From Treponema sp. UBA1793 (GTDB taxonomy: Bacteria > Spirochaetota > Spirochaetia > Treponematales > Treponemataceae), in the NCBI GenBank assembly GCA_002314445.1, contig DCFX01000083.1:17146-65009 (forward strand): a stretch of DNA of 47,864 nucleotides. The letters are read 5' to 3'. Made by a program: the position numbers and the translations under genes. The number at the start of each line of letters is the position of its first letter. Positions within the stretch are counted from its first letter, which is position 1. The notes beneath the pieces were generated by a model. The model ran no database searches, was not told the origin of the DNA, and saw nothing but the letters and a program-made list of their open reading frames with translations. Below are positions 17,101 to 26,187 of the stretch, piece by piece.

Positions 17101-18752
17101 TTAAACAGCGCATTCTTGATAACAGAATACGAAAGACCTGCGGAAATATCGGCAACGGATGCACCTTCTTTCTGCGCCTGCTTGACGCGGCTGTTCATAA
17201 AGACTGTACAGCGGCTGCCAAGGTCGACAGGTTTCTGCGCAAGAAGCGCTATTTTGCTGAATTCGCGGACGTCCATCCCCATTGTGCGGGCAAAGTTGTC
17301 AAGGAAGCTGCCGCATCCGGAAGAACAAGCTTCGTTCAGCTGAATGGATACAATGGCGCCGTCTTTCATGCGGAGGCACTTCATGTCCTGTCCGCCGATA
17401 TCGAGCAGGAATTCTACTCCCGGTACAAAGAAATCGGCTGCACGATAGTGCGTAATCGTTTCCACTTCGCCCGAATCAACGTTAAGGGAAGCCTGAAAAA
17501 GAGCTTCACCGTATCCGGTCGAAACGGAACGCGCAATATAGACGTCTTTCGGAAGGCGGTGGTACAGTTCCTTGAGGACTTTTACGGCAAGTTCTACAGG
17601 ATTGCCTGCGTTCGCCGCATAGAAATCCCAGAGTATCTTTCCTTCCTGATCGACAAGTACTGCTTTCGTCGTTGTAGAACCTGCATCAAGCCCGAGGAAT
17701 ACCGGCCCTTTGACTGAATCAAGGTCGCCTCTGCTGGCTTTCTGCTGTCCATGGCGTTTCTGAAATTCATCGAGTTCATCCTGATTTTTAAAAAGCGGGT
17801 CAAGGCGCTGTACTTCGTTGAGCTCCGCACCCACAAGGTTTTGAAGATTTGCGCGGAATTCGTCAATCGTCGGAAAATGAAATTCTTCTCTGCCTGCAGT
17901 GCAGCTGTATTTGCGTTCCGCAGAATACGCCGCGCCCTGAGCGACGAACAACTGTGAATTTTCCGGAACAATTATCTCGTCATCCTTTAATTTGAGCGTA
18001 ACGATGAAACGTTCGCGCAGCTGATCCATAAAATGAAGCGGGCCGCCGAGAAAGGCGACATGACCGCGGATCGGCTTACCGCATGCAAGGCCGGAAATTG
18101 TCTGGCTTACGACAGCCTGAAAAATAGACGCGGCAATATCTTCACGGCGCGCTCCTTCGTTGATGAGCGGCTGCACGTCCGTCTTTGCGAAAACGCCGCA
18201 CCGGGCCGCAATCGGATAAATCGTCTGAGCACCGCGTGCAAGTTCGTTTAAACCGTCAGCGTTCGTTTCAAGGAGTGCCGCCATCTGGTCTATAAACGCC
18301 CCCGTACCGCCTGCGCATGTACCGTTCATCCGCTGCTCTACTCCGCCGCGGAAATACGTAATTTTCGCATCTTCTCCGCCGAGTTCAATAACAACGTCAG
18401 TCTGAGGAATTATTTTTTTTACTGCTGTTGTCGCCGCTATTACTTCCTGAATAAAAGGAATGGTAAGCCATTGCGATACTGAAAGTCCGCCGGAGCCTGT
18501 CACTTTTACGCTTACCGTACGGTTCGTACCGCCGGCTACTTTTTTTTCAACAATATCGAGCGCCTGATTTACCACTGTTATAATGGTGCTCCGGATGTCA
18601 GCTCGGTGACGCTGATAGTCTCCGTATATAAGTGTATCATCATCATCAAGCACTGCAATCTTTACTGTCGTAGAACCAACATCTATACCTATCCGAATCG
18701 GCATACGAGCCGGCTGCAATTTTTCTGTACTATCAATCTGTATTTGAGCCAT
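14166..18752 (-). CDS. Large acyl-CoA dehydratase activase-like protein (BadF/BcrA type)
   Basis: This 1528-residue protein belongs to the fused form of the 2-hydroxyacyl-CoA dehydratase activase family. It has two ASKHA ATPase domains. The first (about 18-290) has GIDVGSTTVK, GGEDAK and NGTCAGGTG. The second (about 350-610) has GLDAGSTTTK, GGQDMK and NEACSSGCGS. The Cys in each NxxC loop is the family's iron-sulfur ligand. A Cys cluster follows (RRCGKCQNNC and GNRCERG). The C-terminal 850 residues resemble the DUF2229 and dehydratase-subunit-like region. ATP-driven electron transfer is the family chemistry, but no separate dehydratase lies in the window, so the substrate is unknown. The start has AAAGGA five bases upstream and a good promoter at 18779-18807. 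It is the first gene of the minus-strand train. Confidence 0.88.
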   Translation of the reverse strand: MAQIQIDSTEKLQPARMPIRIGIDVGSTTVKIAVLDDDDTLIYGDYQRHRADIRSTIITVVNQALDIVEKKVAGGTNRTVSVKVTGSGGLSVSQWLTIPFIQEVIAATTAVKKIIPQTDVVIELGGEDAKITYFRGGVEQRMNGTCAGGTGAFIDQMAALLETNADGLNELARGAQTIYPIAARCGVFAKTDVQPLINEGARREDIAASIFQAVVSQTISGLACGKPIRGHVAFLGGPLHFMDQLRERFIVTLKLKDDEIIVPENSQLFVAQGAAYSAERKYSCTAGREEFHFPTIDEFRANLQNLVGAELNEVQRLDPLFKNQDELDEFQKRHGQQKASRGDLDSVKGPVFLGLDAGSTTTKAVLVDQEGKILWDFYAANAGNPVELAVKVLKELYHRLPKDVYIARSVSTGYGEALFQASLNVDSGEVETITHYRAADFFVPGVEFLLDIGGQDMKCLRMKDGAIVSIQLNEACSSGCGSFLDNFARTMGMDVREFSKIALLAQKPVDLGSRCTVFMNSRVKQAQKEGASVADISAGLSYSVIKNALFKVIKLRKASDIGSKVVVQGGTFNNDAVLRAFENIAGVHVFRPDVAGLMGAYGAALIAYDQWLDLSAPKADEPPGTPRRELHSGIATLEQLDSFHVDLELRRCGKCQNNCLLTINTFTTAGAERRFVTGNRCERGAEIGGDVLDASNKKDTNIEAGKESKLPNLFDWKYKRLFQYVPLRPEDAPMGDVGIPRVLNIYENYPMWFTFFTKLGFRVRLSPRSSRIIYEKGLETIPSESVCYPGKISHGHVESLIQQGIKFIFYPCAPYEQQEDAGAGNHYNCPIVTSYPEVLRNNVDALRQDSSILYMDPFLPIYDRKRLAERLAEELIPHFPKLTKAAVYSAVDAAWEEEEKFRKDVQNQGEEALEEVIRRGANGIVLAGRPYHLDPEINHGIPELINGLGLAVFTEDSVAHLGSIERPLRIIDQWTYHNRLYRAAAFVNGMPDLELVQLTSFGCGLDAVTSDQVDEIMRAKGRMYTLIKIDEGSNLGAVRIRIRSLIAAVKERERKNQKPVVKTAAYQRQVFTKEMKYTHTIIAPQMSPIHFRLFQRAFQYSGYNFVILDAVDPKAVDIGLKYVNNDACYPSILVAGQMIAALQSGMYDLNHTSLIITQTGGGCRATNYIGFIRRALNDAGWGQIPVLSLNAVGLEQNPGFKLSFPLIDRLLMGAMIGDVLMRVLYRTRPYEAVPGSADALYEKWNGRAEQQLKSLSSHGYHKLVKDIIRDFDNLPLLPIKKPRVGVVGEILVKFHPTANNQIVETIEREGAEAVVPDIVNFFLYSFATGIFRHEQLAFPKKTERTAKLLVWFVERYRRQIEHYLRKSRRFDAPETIYEQMKGVDDIVQLGNITGEGWFLTAEMVELIKTGVPSIACVQPFACLPNHVTGKGMIKELRRRFPSSNISAIDYDPGSSEVNQLNRLKLLLSNAPVGRHPDENADGMIIMPDGTQVKPEVRPAEGGAGFMDTEPVTAGSMPPAAESTNGDNS

Positions 18753-18778
18753 ATATATCCTTTACTTATATATAGATA

Positions 18779-18807
18779 ATAATAGTAAATGAGTTTTTAG
18801 GCAACAA
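18779..18807 (-). promoter_or_regulatory. Candidate promoter for the activase-led operon
   Basis: On the minus strand TTGTTG (18807-18802) and TATTAT (18784-18779) are 17 bp apart. The ATG at 18752 follows with a short leader that holds the Shine-Dalgarno AAAGGA. It lies in the divergent gap shared with murJ. Confidence 0.55.
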
Positions 18808-18866
18808 AAGAGATTTTTCTTAAAAAAAGATGTATTTTTTATGCTGTCCGGCAACACTTCTGCTCA

Positions 18867-18895
18867 TTGCACATTTTAATCATCTTGAGTATTCT
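18867..18895 (+). promoter_or_regulatory. Candidate murJ promoter
   Basis: TTGCAC (18867-18872) and TATTCT (18890-18895) are 17 bp apart. The expected transcription start, about 18902, lies only some four bases before the murJ ATG, and no Shine-Dalgarno sequence is present. The TTG at 18867 is therefore better read as part of a -35 element than as a start codon. Confidence 0.4.
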
Positions 18896-18905
18896 GATTA
18901 AACTT

Positions 18906-20507
18906 ATGGCAGAAAAACAAAAACATTCGCTTGTAAAATCAGGTTTGAAGCTTTCGTTCGTAACACTTCTTTCACGAATTCTAGGGCTTGTCCGCGAAAT
19001 GACAAAAGCGGCATTTCTTGGTACCGGCAGCTATGCAGACGCATTCGGCATTGCATTCCAGCTTCCGAATTTATTCCGCCGGCTTTTTGCAGAGAACAGC
19101 GTTTCTGTTGCATTCATTCCGACATTCCGTTCATATATAGAAGATATAAAAAACGATGACGATAAAAAAAGAACGCAGTCTTTTGTTTCCGCAACGCTCA
19201 CACTCGTTACGTTCCTCACGACAATCGTCGTCCTTCTGGGAATTATTTTTACCCCGCAGCTTATTAAACTCTTCTACGGAAAAGCTGACGCGGGGACGGT
19301 GCCGGAAGCTGTGCTTCTTACGCGCATCATGTTTCCCTACCTTGCAGTTGTTTCGATTGCAGCGCTGTTCCAGGGCATTCTGAATGGCGTTGATGTTTTT
19401 ACGCCGTCGGGATTTGCACCGGTGCTGTTCAACGCAGTCGTTATTGCCGCAACATACATTCTGGCACCGCATATGGCAAATCCCGCACGTGCCATGGCAG
19501 TGGGTGTCATAGCGGGAGGCTGCGTCCAGACTCTTTTCCAGCTGCCGTTCGTGCTGCACACAGAATGGCGTATTTCATTCACGTCGCTGAAAAAAGCTTT
19601 TACCAATCAGGGAACTATAAAAGTCGTAACGCTCGTCCTTCCGACGATTGTGGGAATGGCCGCATATCAGGTAAACGACATTGTTTCAAGTATGCTTGCA
19701 AAACGGGCGGGAATCGGGATTTACTCGAGCCTGCAGTATTCGCTCAGGCTTCAGGAACTAATCCTGGGCATATTCGCCGTTTCAATCGGAAGCGTAATTC
19801 TTCCTGACATGTCCGGATTTGCCAGAAAAAAACAATGGGAAGATTTTACGGCGCTGCTGACACGCGCAATGCAGGTTATAACGCTTATCTCTATTCCGGT
19901 GACGTTCTATTCGCTTATAAACGGCCGTGAAATCATATCGCTTGTGTACAAAAGCCACAACTTCACGGAAGAATCAGTAAACATGACATTATCGGTATTC
20001 CGCTTCCATATGGCGGGACTCGTATTTATCGCGCTTAACAGAATCCTGTCGCCGGCGTATTATGCGCAAAGCAATACGACGCTCCCGACAATCGCGGGCC
20101 TTGTAAATTTCGCTGTCAATATCATACTTGCAGCCATTCTTGTCCATCCCATGAGCGGAAGCGGAATAGCTCTTGCACTGTCGATTGCGAGCCTTACAAA
20201 TACTGTGTTTTTATTTGTAGCAATGCCCCGTCTCCACTCCGTGAACACGAAAAAGATTGCCGCCGCTTTCGCTGTATACGCGCTCAAAATAACTGCATAT
20301 TCGGCAATCGCATCTGTTCCGACGTACTTTGCCCGCCCGTACATCATACGCATGTTTGCAGGACACAACAGACTTATCAGCGACGGCCTTCCTGTTTTGC
20401 TTACGACGATTATCTTTGGCATAACAGGAGCCGTGATTCTCGCAGTAACACACGATCCGATTGCACAAACAGTCGCCGGCAAATTAGCAAAGCGACTGAA
20501 AAAATAG
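18906..20507 (+). CDS. Lipid II flippase MurJ (MviN)
   Basis: This 533-residue inner-membrane protein of the MOP exporter superfamily has about 14 hydrophobic helices. The N-terminal signature LVKSGLKLSFVTLLSRILGLVRE and the segment QLPNLFRRLFAENSVSVAFIP are diagnostic of MurJ, including Arg residues known to be essential in the family. It moves lipid-linked peptidoglycan precursors across the inner membrane. I chose the ATG at 18906 because the MurJ similarity begins just after it; an in-frame TTG 39 bases upstream would add an unusual hydrophobic tail. The M24 peptidase gene follows 30 bp downstream on the same strand. Confidence 0.95.
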   Translation: MAEKQKHSLVKSGLKLSFVTLLSRILGLVREMTKAAFLGTGSYADAFGIAFQLPNLFRRLFAENSVSVAFIPTFRSYIEDIKNDDDKKRTQSFVSATLTLVTFLTTIVVLLGIIFTPQLIKLFYGKADAGTVPEAVLLTRIMFPYLAVVSIAALFQGILNGVDVFTPSGFAPVLFNAVVIAATYILAPHMANPARAMAVGVIAGGCVQTLFQLPFVLHTEWRISFTSLKKAFTNQGTIKVVTLVLPTIVGMAAYQVNDIVSSMLAKRAGIGIYSSLQYSLRLQELILGIFAVSIGSVILPDMSGFARKKQWEDFTALLTRAMQVITLISIPVTFYSLINGREIISLVYKSHNFTEESVNMTLSVFRFHMAGLVFIALNRILSPAYYAQSNTTLPTIAGLVNFAVNIILAAILVHPMSGSGIALALSIASLTNTVFLFVAMPRLHSVNTKKIAAAFAVYALKITAYSAIASVPTYFARPYIIRMFAGHNRLISDGLPVLLTTIIFGITGAVILAVTHDPIAQTVAGKLAKRLKK

Positions 20508-20537
20508 TATACTTACTATATAAGAGGCTTACACTAT

Positions 20538-21686
20538 ATGAAAACACGTTCAGCAGATGAAATGAAAAAACTGTATGCGGACCGCCGTACAAAAGTGGCA
20601 GAATTTATGAAAACAAGCGGAACGGGCGCTGCGGTCTTTACGGACAGCGAAGAACACCGGGATCCCGCCGTACGGTATCTTACCGGCCATACAGGCGACG
20701 CGGTGCTTATCATCTTTGATGATGCATACTCGGTCCTTATTCCGTGGGATGAAAACCTTGCAAAAAAACAGTCATTCTCAGATAAACTGATTCCGTACAC
20801 GAAATATAAAAACATTGCACTTGAAGCCGTTAAACAGAATCTGAATGCAAGCAGCCACTTTCAGAACAAAAAGGTTGAACTGCCGCCGTCCACATCGTAT
20901 CCTGAATTTCTTAAATACGTGGACGTGCTTGCAGGATGCGATGTGCGCTGCCATGAAGGCGGAACACACGACCATGTAGCCGATATGCGCATGATAAAAG
21001 ACGAGTATGAAATTGCATGCACAAAAGAAGCTGCCCGCATCGGGGACTTAATCATAGACAAAATCGAGGAAGAAATAAAATCGGGGAAAATACGGACAGA
21101 AACAGATGTGGCGCTGCTTATCGAACGCGAATGCCGTGCAAACGGATGCGAGCGTACCGGTTTTGACACGCTCGCTGCAGGCCCTGCCCGGAGCTGGGCT
21201 ATACACTGTTTCCCGAATTATACTTCCGGAAACTGGCCCGACAACGGCCTTTCCATTCTGGATTTCGGCGTAGTCTACAACGGATACACAAGCGACACGA
21301 CAGTTACGGTTGTAAAGGGAAAAACGACCGATGCACAGAATACGCTCGTGCAGCTCGTGCAGAAAGCAGCCGACGAATGCCTCAAACTGTATAAGCCGGG
21401 AGCTTCAATACATGATGCAGCAGTAAAGGCCGACAATATTTTTACATCAGGAAAGATGAAAATGCCCCATACGCTCGGCCACGCAATCGGGCTTGAAATA
21501 CACGAACTGCCGCGCGTAAGCACAAAAATACCCCAGGCGATGTCCTTTCAGCCCGGCATGATTGTTACGCTCGAACCGGGACTGTACGATGCTGAACTCG
21601 GCGGATGCAGGCTTGAAAACGACGTGCTGATTACAGAAACGGGAAACGAAGTACTAACCCATTCCCGCATCATCAGGCTGTCGTAG
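20538..21686 (+). CDS. M24-family aminopeptidase (Xaa-Pro aminopeptidase-like)
   Basis: This 382-residue protein has an N-terminal creatinase-like domain (about 1-150) and a pita-bread metallopeptidase domain. The metal ligands are visible: two Asp in ILDFGVVYNGYTSDTTV, His in LGHAIGLEIHE, Glu in TLEPGLY and Glu in LENDVLIT. It should be a cytoplasmic, metal-dependent enzyme that removes N-terminal residues, probably before proline. AAGAGG lies about ten bases before the ATG. A weak TTAGCA-N18-TATACT pair spans the end of murJ, so an internal promoter is possible. Its stop abuts the stop of the convergent TPR gene with no gap. Confidence 0.88.
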   Translation: MKTRSADEMKKLYADRRTKVAEFMKTSGTGAAVFTDSEEHRDPAVRYLTGHTGDAVLIIFDDAYSVLIPWDENLAKKQSFSDKLIPYTKYKNIALEAVKQNLNASSHFQNKKVELPPSTSYPEFLKYVDVLAGCDVRCHEGGTHDHVADMRMIKDEYEIACTKEAARIGDLIIDKIEEEIKSGKIRTETDVALLIERECRANGCERTGFDTLAAGPARSWAIHCFPNYTSGNWPDNGLSILDFGVVYNGYTSDTTVTVVKGKTTDAQNTLVQLVQKAADECLKLYKPGASIHDAAVKADNIFTSGKMKMPHTLGHAIGLEIHELPRVSTKIPQAMSFQPGMIVTLEPGLYDAELGGCRLENDVLITETGNEVLTHSRIIRLS

Positions 21687-24641
21687 TTACACTGTTTCAA
21701 GCGCCTCGGCGGCCATGTCGTCGAGCGCTTTTGCAAGATGTGCGTCCGGTAAATCCCTTACCATGATACGCATATTTTCCAGCACTGCCTGAGCGAGCTG
21801 TTTATCTGCAACACCGGCAGGCGCTGCGGCGTCAGCAACAGGCAGCAGCTTTTTTTTGCGAAGCTCTTCTGCGGTAGCAATGAGCCCCGGTCTGCCGGAA
21901 AGCTTTGCAATCACATAATCAAGGAGCAGCCGCGTCCTGCTGGCCATAAATTTTTCTTTTTTGTCCGGAGGAAGATATTCGCATAATGCGCGGAGTTTTT
22001 TGAACAGTTCAAGTTCCGTAACAAATTTTTCCGCATTTTCCTTGTTTTCAAGTTTTGACACAATGCCCGGAAGAAGTGCAGCAGCTTTATCAATCATATC
22101 ATCATACTCTTCTGCAGCCGGATTTTCGACGTTTTCAACTTCCTGTTTATCTTCCTGTTCCGGTTCATCCGGCTGACACTGCCCGGACTGCGGAGATTCT
22201 TCAAACTCCGCAGCGGCTTTTTCTGCGGCATCCTGAACTTTTTTAACAGCCGATTCCGCAGCCTTCATCGCTGCTTCTTCTGCCATCCGGTTTATGTATT
22301 CAATTGCATCGCCGGCACTCTGCGCAGAATCGGCAGCCTGCCCTGCTGCCATCCATGCACGGTCCGCAGCATTCTGCGCCGCATCGTACGTTTTCCGGGC
22401 AGCATCATATGCCTGCTGCGCGTCAGACAGTGCAGAACTGCCGGCGGAAGCGGCTCTGCTTACAGCATCGGCAATCTGTCCAAGTGCCTTATCAGACAAA
22501 CCAGCCTGCGGCAGTTCACGCCCCGCAGACTGCACCTGCACAGGCTGGTTCTGCCGCTGCATATCAGCAGCGTCCTGCGGAAGAGCAGCATCAGAAATTT
22601 CTTCATCAAGCGGGGAATGGCCGGACGCCGGGGACTCCGGCACCGGCTCCTGTTCCGCACCGCCTTTCTCCTGCTGATTTTCGTCTGATGCATCGTCATC
22701 TGAAAAATCAGGGACGGCAGCATCGGGAACTTCTTCACCCGCTCCGGAATCATGAGCCGGCTGTCGTGGTTCAGTTGTATCTTCTGTATCTTCCGGCTGC
22801 GGATAACGGTGTTTTGCAGGCTCTTCAATGTTTTCAGTTCCGAATCCGTCGTCGTCACTTTCCAGTGGAGCTTCATCAGGAGCCAGGGCTGCGGGACCGT
22901 CTTTTCCGTCCAGAACATCGCTGTCGCCGCTGCTGCCGTCTTTTTCAGACTGATCTATAGGCAGGCCCGCTGGTATAAGCTGTTCGAGTCCCTGCGGTTC
23001 TTCATCTTTTTCCGCTTCCTCATCTTCCTTATCGGCAAGGGCAAAAGGATCCTGTTCATCGTCATCCTTAAGAAGACTGTCCCCTGCAATATCAAAATCG
23101 AACGGTTCTTCTTCCTGCGCTGATTCAGAATCCTGAGCAGAAGTGTCTTCCGGTACCGGTTCATCGGACGGATTCATCACAATTTCAAGTTCGTCATCCT
23201 GTCCGTCCGGTACGGTTTCCGTTTCCTGCCGTTTTTTATGTGCTTCATTAATTAAGTCCCCAAGACGCTGTACCTCGTGACGGGCAAGGACATTGTACTG
23301 ATCGTATTTGAGGGCTTTATGATAATTTGCAAGAGCCGCAGGCATATCTCCGGCAGCCTCGTCAAGACGGGCAAGTGCAATCAGTGCAGCAGGCTCTTCG
23401 ACATGCTTTGCCATGTACTGTTCAAGATAACGGCGGGCCTTGTCGAGCCGGCCTATCTGCTTATATCTTGCGGATGCTTCCTTTTTATAGTTGTCATAAG
23501 ACGGATCAAGCGAATTTATTCTTTTGTAAAACAGATTTGCCTTGTCATCTTCGTCCCTGCAGATATAATACTGTCCGTAAAGATCAAGCGCCTGAACATC
23601 CTTCTGATTCATATCATACACTTTTCTTATTTTTATACCGGCATCATCTATATCGTCAGCAGAAAGAAGCACATGCGCATACTGCTTTTCAATAGATGCA
23701 TCGTCAGGCTGTACCTGTCCGGCTTTTTTCATCACCTCTACGGCATTTTCAGCTTTACCGCCTTTTTCATATGCTTCTGCAAGGCCGGTAAGCACATCCG
23801 TATCGTTACCGTTAATCCTGCGGGCCCGCTCGAATGTCTGCATTGCCGAATCAAAATCATACTGCCGGAGATAAATACGGCCAAGCAGACTTTGTATGCC
23901 TATGTCGGACGGATACAGCTGGATTGATTTTTTAACAAGCTCAGCAGCATCTTTCGTCTTCCGGTGGCGGAGCAGCAGTTCCGTGTAATCGCGGATCGCA
24001 TCAAGCCAGCCCGGTTTTGCACGGAGTGCGGCTTCATACGCTGCGGCTGCCTCGCCGTCTTCGCGGAGCGCTTCAAAGCTCCTTGCAAGATTAAGCCGGA
24101 GAATCGGATGATTCGGGTCAACCTGAAGGCCCCGTTTATATGCAGCCACGGCTTTCTGGTGATCTTTGCGGAGCGCATAAATCGCACCAAGATGATTATA
24201 CGCAAGGACATCGTCAGGTTTTTCATCGATAACAGATTCAAAGCACTCAATCGCTTCGTCGTATGCGCCCATGGACCGGTAGGTAAAACCAAGATTATAA
24301 TTTACCTGCGCATCATTCAACCCCAGCTCAAGAGCCTGTTGCAGAACCCGTATCGACTCATCGTATCTTTTAAGGCGGCGGAAAATGCCGCCCATGCTGT
24401 TAAGTGCCTCAAAATTATCCGGCGAAAGAGTACATATCTGCTTATAATACAGCAGCGCTTTCTGGTCGTCTCCGGCTTTTACATACAGACTTCCGAGCGC
24501 ACTCAGCAGGGCGATATTGGCCGAATCGTCCTTGAGCAGACCTTTGTACAAGCGGGCCGCAAGGGCAAAATCGCGTGAAATAACAGCGCCTTTTGCTCTT
24601 TTTAAAATGAAGGCCTTCTCTTTCTCTTTTTCAATCACCAT
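21687..24641 (-). CDS. Large TPR protein with acidic linker
   Basis: This 984-residue protein has no signal peptide. Residues about 1-470 form a TPR array, with units such as ALLYYKQICTLSPDNFEAL and AIECFESVIDEKPDDVLAY. A long acidic, low-complexity linker follows (about 480-700), then an Ala-rich helix (about 710-820) and a helical C-terminal domain of about 130 residues. The TPR part suggests a protein-protein scaffold in the cytoplasm; no catalytic motif is seen. The start was moved to the ATG at 24641 because GGAG lies seven bases upstream; the earlier ATG at 24671 would overlap the preceding gene. That gene stops 4 nt before it, so the two are co-transcribed. Confidence 0.82.
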   Translation of the reverse strand: MVIEKEKEKAFILKRAKGAVISRDFALAARLYKGLLKDDSANIALLSALGSLYVKAGDDQKALLYYKQICTLSPDNFEALNSMGGIFRRLKRYDESIRVLQQALELGLNDAQVNYNLGFTYRSMGAYDEAIECFESVIDEKPDDVLAYNHLGAIYALRKDHQKAVAAYKRGLQVDPNHPILRLNLARSFEALREDGEAAAAYEAALRAKPGWLDAIRDYTELLLRHRKTKDAAELVKKSIQLYPSDIGIQSLLGRIYLRQYDFDSAMQTFERARRINGNDTDVLTGLAEAYEKGGKAENAVEVMKKAGQVQPDDASIEKQYAHVLLSADDIDDAGIKIRKVYDMNQKDVQALDLYGQYYICRDEDDKANLFYKRINSLDPSYDNYKKEASARYKQIGRLDKARRYLEQYMAKHVEEPAALIALARLDEAAGDMPAALANYHKALKYDQYNVLARHEVQRLGDLINEAHKKRQETETVPDGQDDELEIVMNPSDEPVPEDTSAQDSESAQEEEPFDFDIAGDSLLKDDDEQDPFALADKEDEEAEKDEEPQGLEQLIPAGLPIDQSEKDGSSGDSDVLDGKDGPAALAPDEAPLESDDDGFGTENIEEPAKHRYPQPEDTEDTTEPRQPAHDSGAGEEVPDAAVPDFSDDDASDENQQEKGGAEQEPVPESPASGHSPLDEEISDAALPQDAADMQRQNQPVQVQSAGRELPQAGLSDKALGQIADAVSRAASAGSSALSDAQQAYDAARKTYDAAQNAADRAWMAAGQAADSAQSAGDAIEYINRMAEEAAMKAAESAVKKVQDAAEKAAAEFEESPQSGQCQPDEPEQEDKQEVENVENPAAEEYDDMIDKAAALLPGIVSKLENKENAEKFVTELELFKKLRALCEYLPPDKKEKFMASRTRLLLDYVIAKLSGRPGLIATAEELRKKKLLPVADAAAPAGVADKQLAQAVLENMRIMVRDLPDAHLAKALDDMAAEALETV

Positions 24642-24645
24642 ATTG

Positions 24646-26187
24646 TTACTCCCCCGCCGCTGGACGGGCATATACTTCCTGTGAAAGCTGACCGTTTATT
24701 CTGCTGTCAAGTTTTGAACTTGTAGATACAGCAAAGTAATATATCGTTCCGTTTTTCAATCCCGTAATCGTCAGAGAAGTCGTGTTGCCGGCATTAATCG
24801 GAGACGGCCCCTCGCCGGCGCTCCGCCCAAGGTATTCGCCCGGACGAGTCCCGTAATAAACGAGATACCCTCCCGCAGATTCATCAACGGAATAACTCCA
24901 TGTTATGGTCACGCATCCGTTCCCCGGCACGGCTTTTACTTTAAAAGGCGGAAGCGGTTCCGGACGGTTCGTATATTCAATAAAGAGCTGCGTAACGGAA
25001 GGTGTGCGGCTTCCGTTACCGTCCGGATACAATTCCGCTGCAACCTGAAAATACAGGCCCGTTACATCCTGAATCTTCGCCCCGCTTTTCACCGGCTTCC
25101 ATTCCGGATATGTATCGGTCCAGTTGAAAAAATTATCACCGCTGCGTACATACAGCAGAACGGCTGTCTGAGGAGGTTCGTCCATAATTGCCGAAACAGA
25201 ATCGAGCGACGCATCCATGGACGTCAGCAGCGGCTGCGTTTCAATACGCCCGCCTTCCGTTTTGTACTTAGGATACCCGAGTCCGGAAGCCTCTTCCGAC
25301 TCCTCCTGCATTTCGCTGTCGTACGTTCCCCGCTGGATACGGAAGTCGTCGAGCTTTCCGGTAAATTTCGGACAAAGCACAATGTCGGCAGGCACTCCCA
25401 GAAAAACAGGATATACAGACCCCGATTCATGACCCGTAGACGTAATATACCGAATCGCCTCAAGCTGCCCGTCGACACGATATTCCAGCCGGCCGCTTTC
25501 TTCGTCAAAACTTACGACATGGTGCGACCACTTATCAGGAACAATGTTCCTGACTCCGCCTATAACGACATCTTCCTGCGGGCAGCCGTCAAAAACATTC
25601 GTAAACGTCCATTCAATATGATTTTTGCTGAATACACCGGTTATCATCTGATACAGCACCGTTCCGCGCAAACCGGACGACGGATCCATCGGCAGATTAC
25701 GCGAAGAACGCCAGTTGAACACAACTTCACCGTTTTCCGAAAGAGACGGAGAAAGCCAGAATTCCATGTAAAAAGAACCGGCAGGACCTTCAGTGCCGAA
25801 CACAGAGCCCGGACTGCCCCTCAAAAGTACACCGCCCGAACCGCGGCAGAGTGCGGCAGCCTTTCCCATTGCAGCTTTTGTCGTAATGCCGAACGAATCA
25901 GAAGTTACCGTGTACTGTCCGGTACTGTCGCCAAACGGCTGCTTCTCAAAATCAATAAGCATATCCGTATCTCTGCCGCTGATCCTCGAATTAGTCGCAA
26001 GTTCAATACATTTGTAACCGAACCGTCCGCTTCCTTCAGTCACGCCCTTTTTTACGGAAAGCTTCGACCATCCTTCCTTTCCACCGAGCGTAATTGATTC
26101 CGACCATAGTATGTGAGGAAAAAAAGCCGCACATACTAGACAAACAGTGAGTAAAATCAGTATTTTCTTTCTATATAGGGCATACAT
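24646..26187 (-). CDS. Exported LamG-like and fibronectin type III protein
   Basis: This 513-residue protein has an N-terminal signal or anchor (KKILILLTVCLVCAAFF). A concanavalin/LamG-like beta-sandwich follows (about 90-280), with the WSHHVVSFDEESGRLEYRVD segment typical of that fold and ending in GKLDDFRI. A middle region comes next, then a C-terminal fibronectin type III domain (about 415-505) with the end motif TSLTITGLKNGTIYYFAVS. It is probably periplasmic or surface-exposed and binds sugars or proteins; the ligand is unknown. I chose the ATG at 26187 because the signal peptide begins there and an earlier start would overlap uvrC. It is head to head with uvrC (7 nt between starts) and precedes the TPR gene by 4 nt. 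Confidence 0.75.
   Translation of the reverse strand: MYALYRKKILILLTVCLVCAAFFPHILWSESITLGGKEGWSKLSVKKGVTEGSGRFGYKCIELATNSRISGRDTDMLIDFEKQPFGDSTGQYTVTSDSFGITTKAAMGKAAALCRGSGGVLLRGSPGSVFGTEGPAGSFYMEFWLSPSLSENGEVVFNWRSSRNLPMDPSSGLRGTVLYQMITGVFSKNHIEWTFTNVFDGCPQEDVVIGGVRNIVPDKWSHHVVSFDEESGRLEYRVDGQLEAIRYITSTGHESGSVYPVFLGVPADIVLCPKFTGKLDDFRIQRGTYDSEMQEESEEASGLGYPKYKTEGGRIETQPLLTSMDASLDSVSAIMDEPPQTAVLLYVRSGDNFFNWTDTYPEWKPVKSGAKIQDVTGLYFQVAAELYPDGNGSRTPSVTQLFIEYTNRPEPLPPFKVKAVPGNGCVTITWSYSVDESAGGYLVYYGTRPGEYLGRSAGEGPSPINAGNTTSLTITGLKNGTIYYFAVSTSSKLDSRINGQLSQEVYARPAAGE

Noticed and set aside
18867..18905. TTG-initiated N-terminal extension of MurJ
   Set aside because: MurJ homology starts right after the ATG at 18906, and the TTG fits a -35 element with 17-bp spacing to TATTCT.
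24642..24671. Earlier ATG (24671) for the TPR protein
   Set aside because: It overlaps the preceding gene, and the good GGAG site serves the ATG at 24641.
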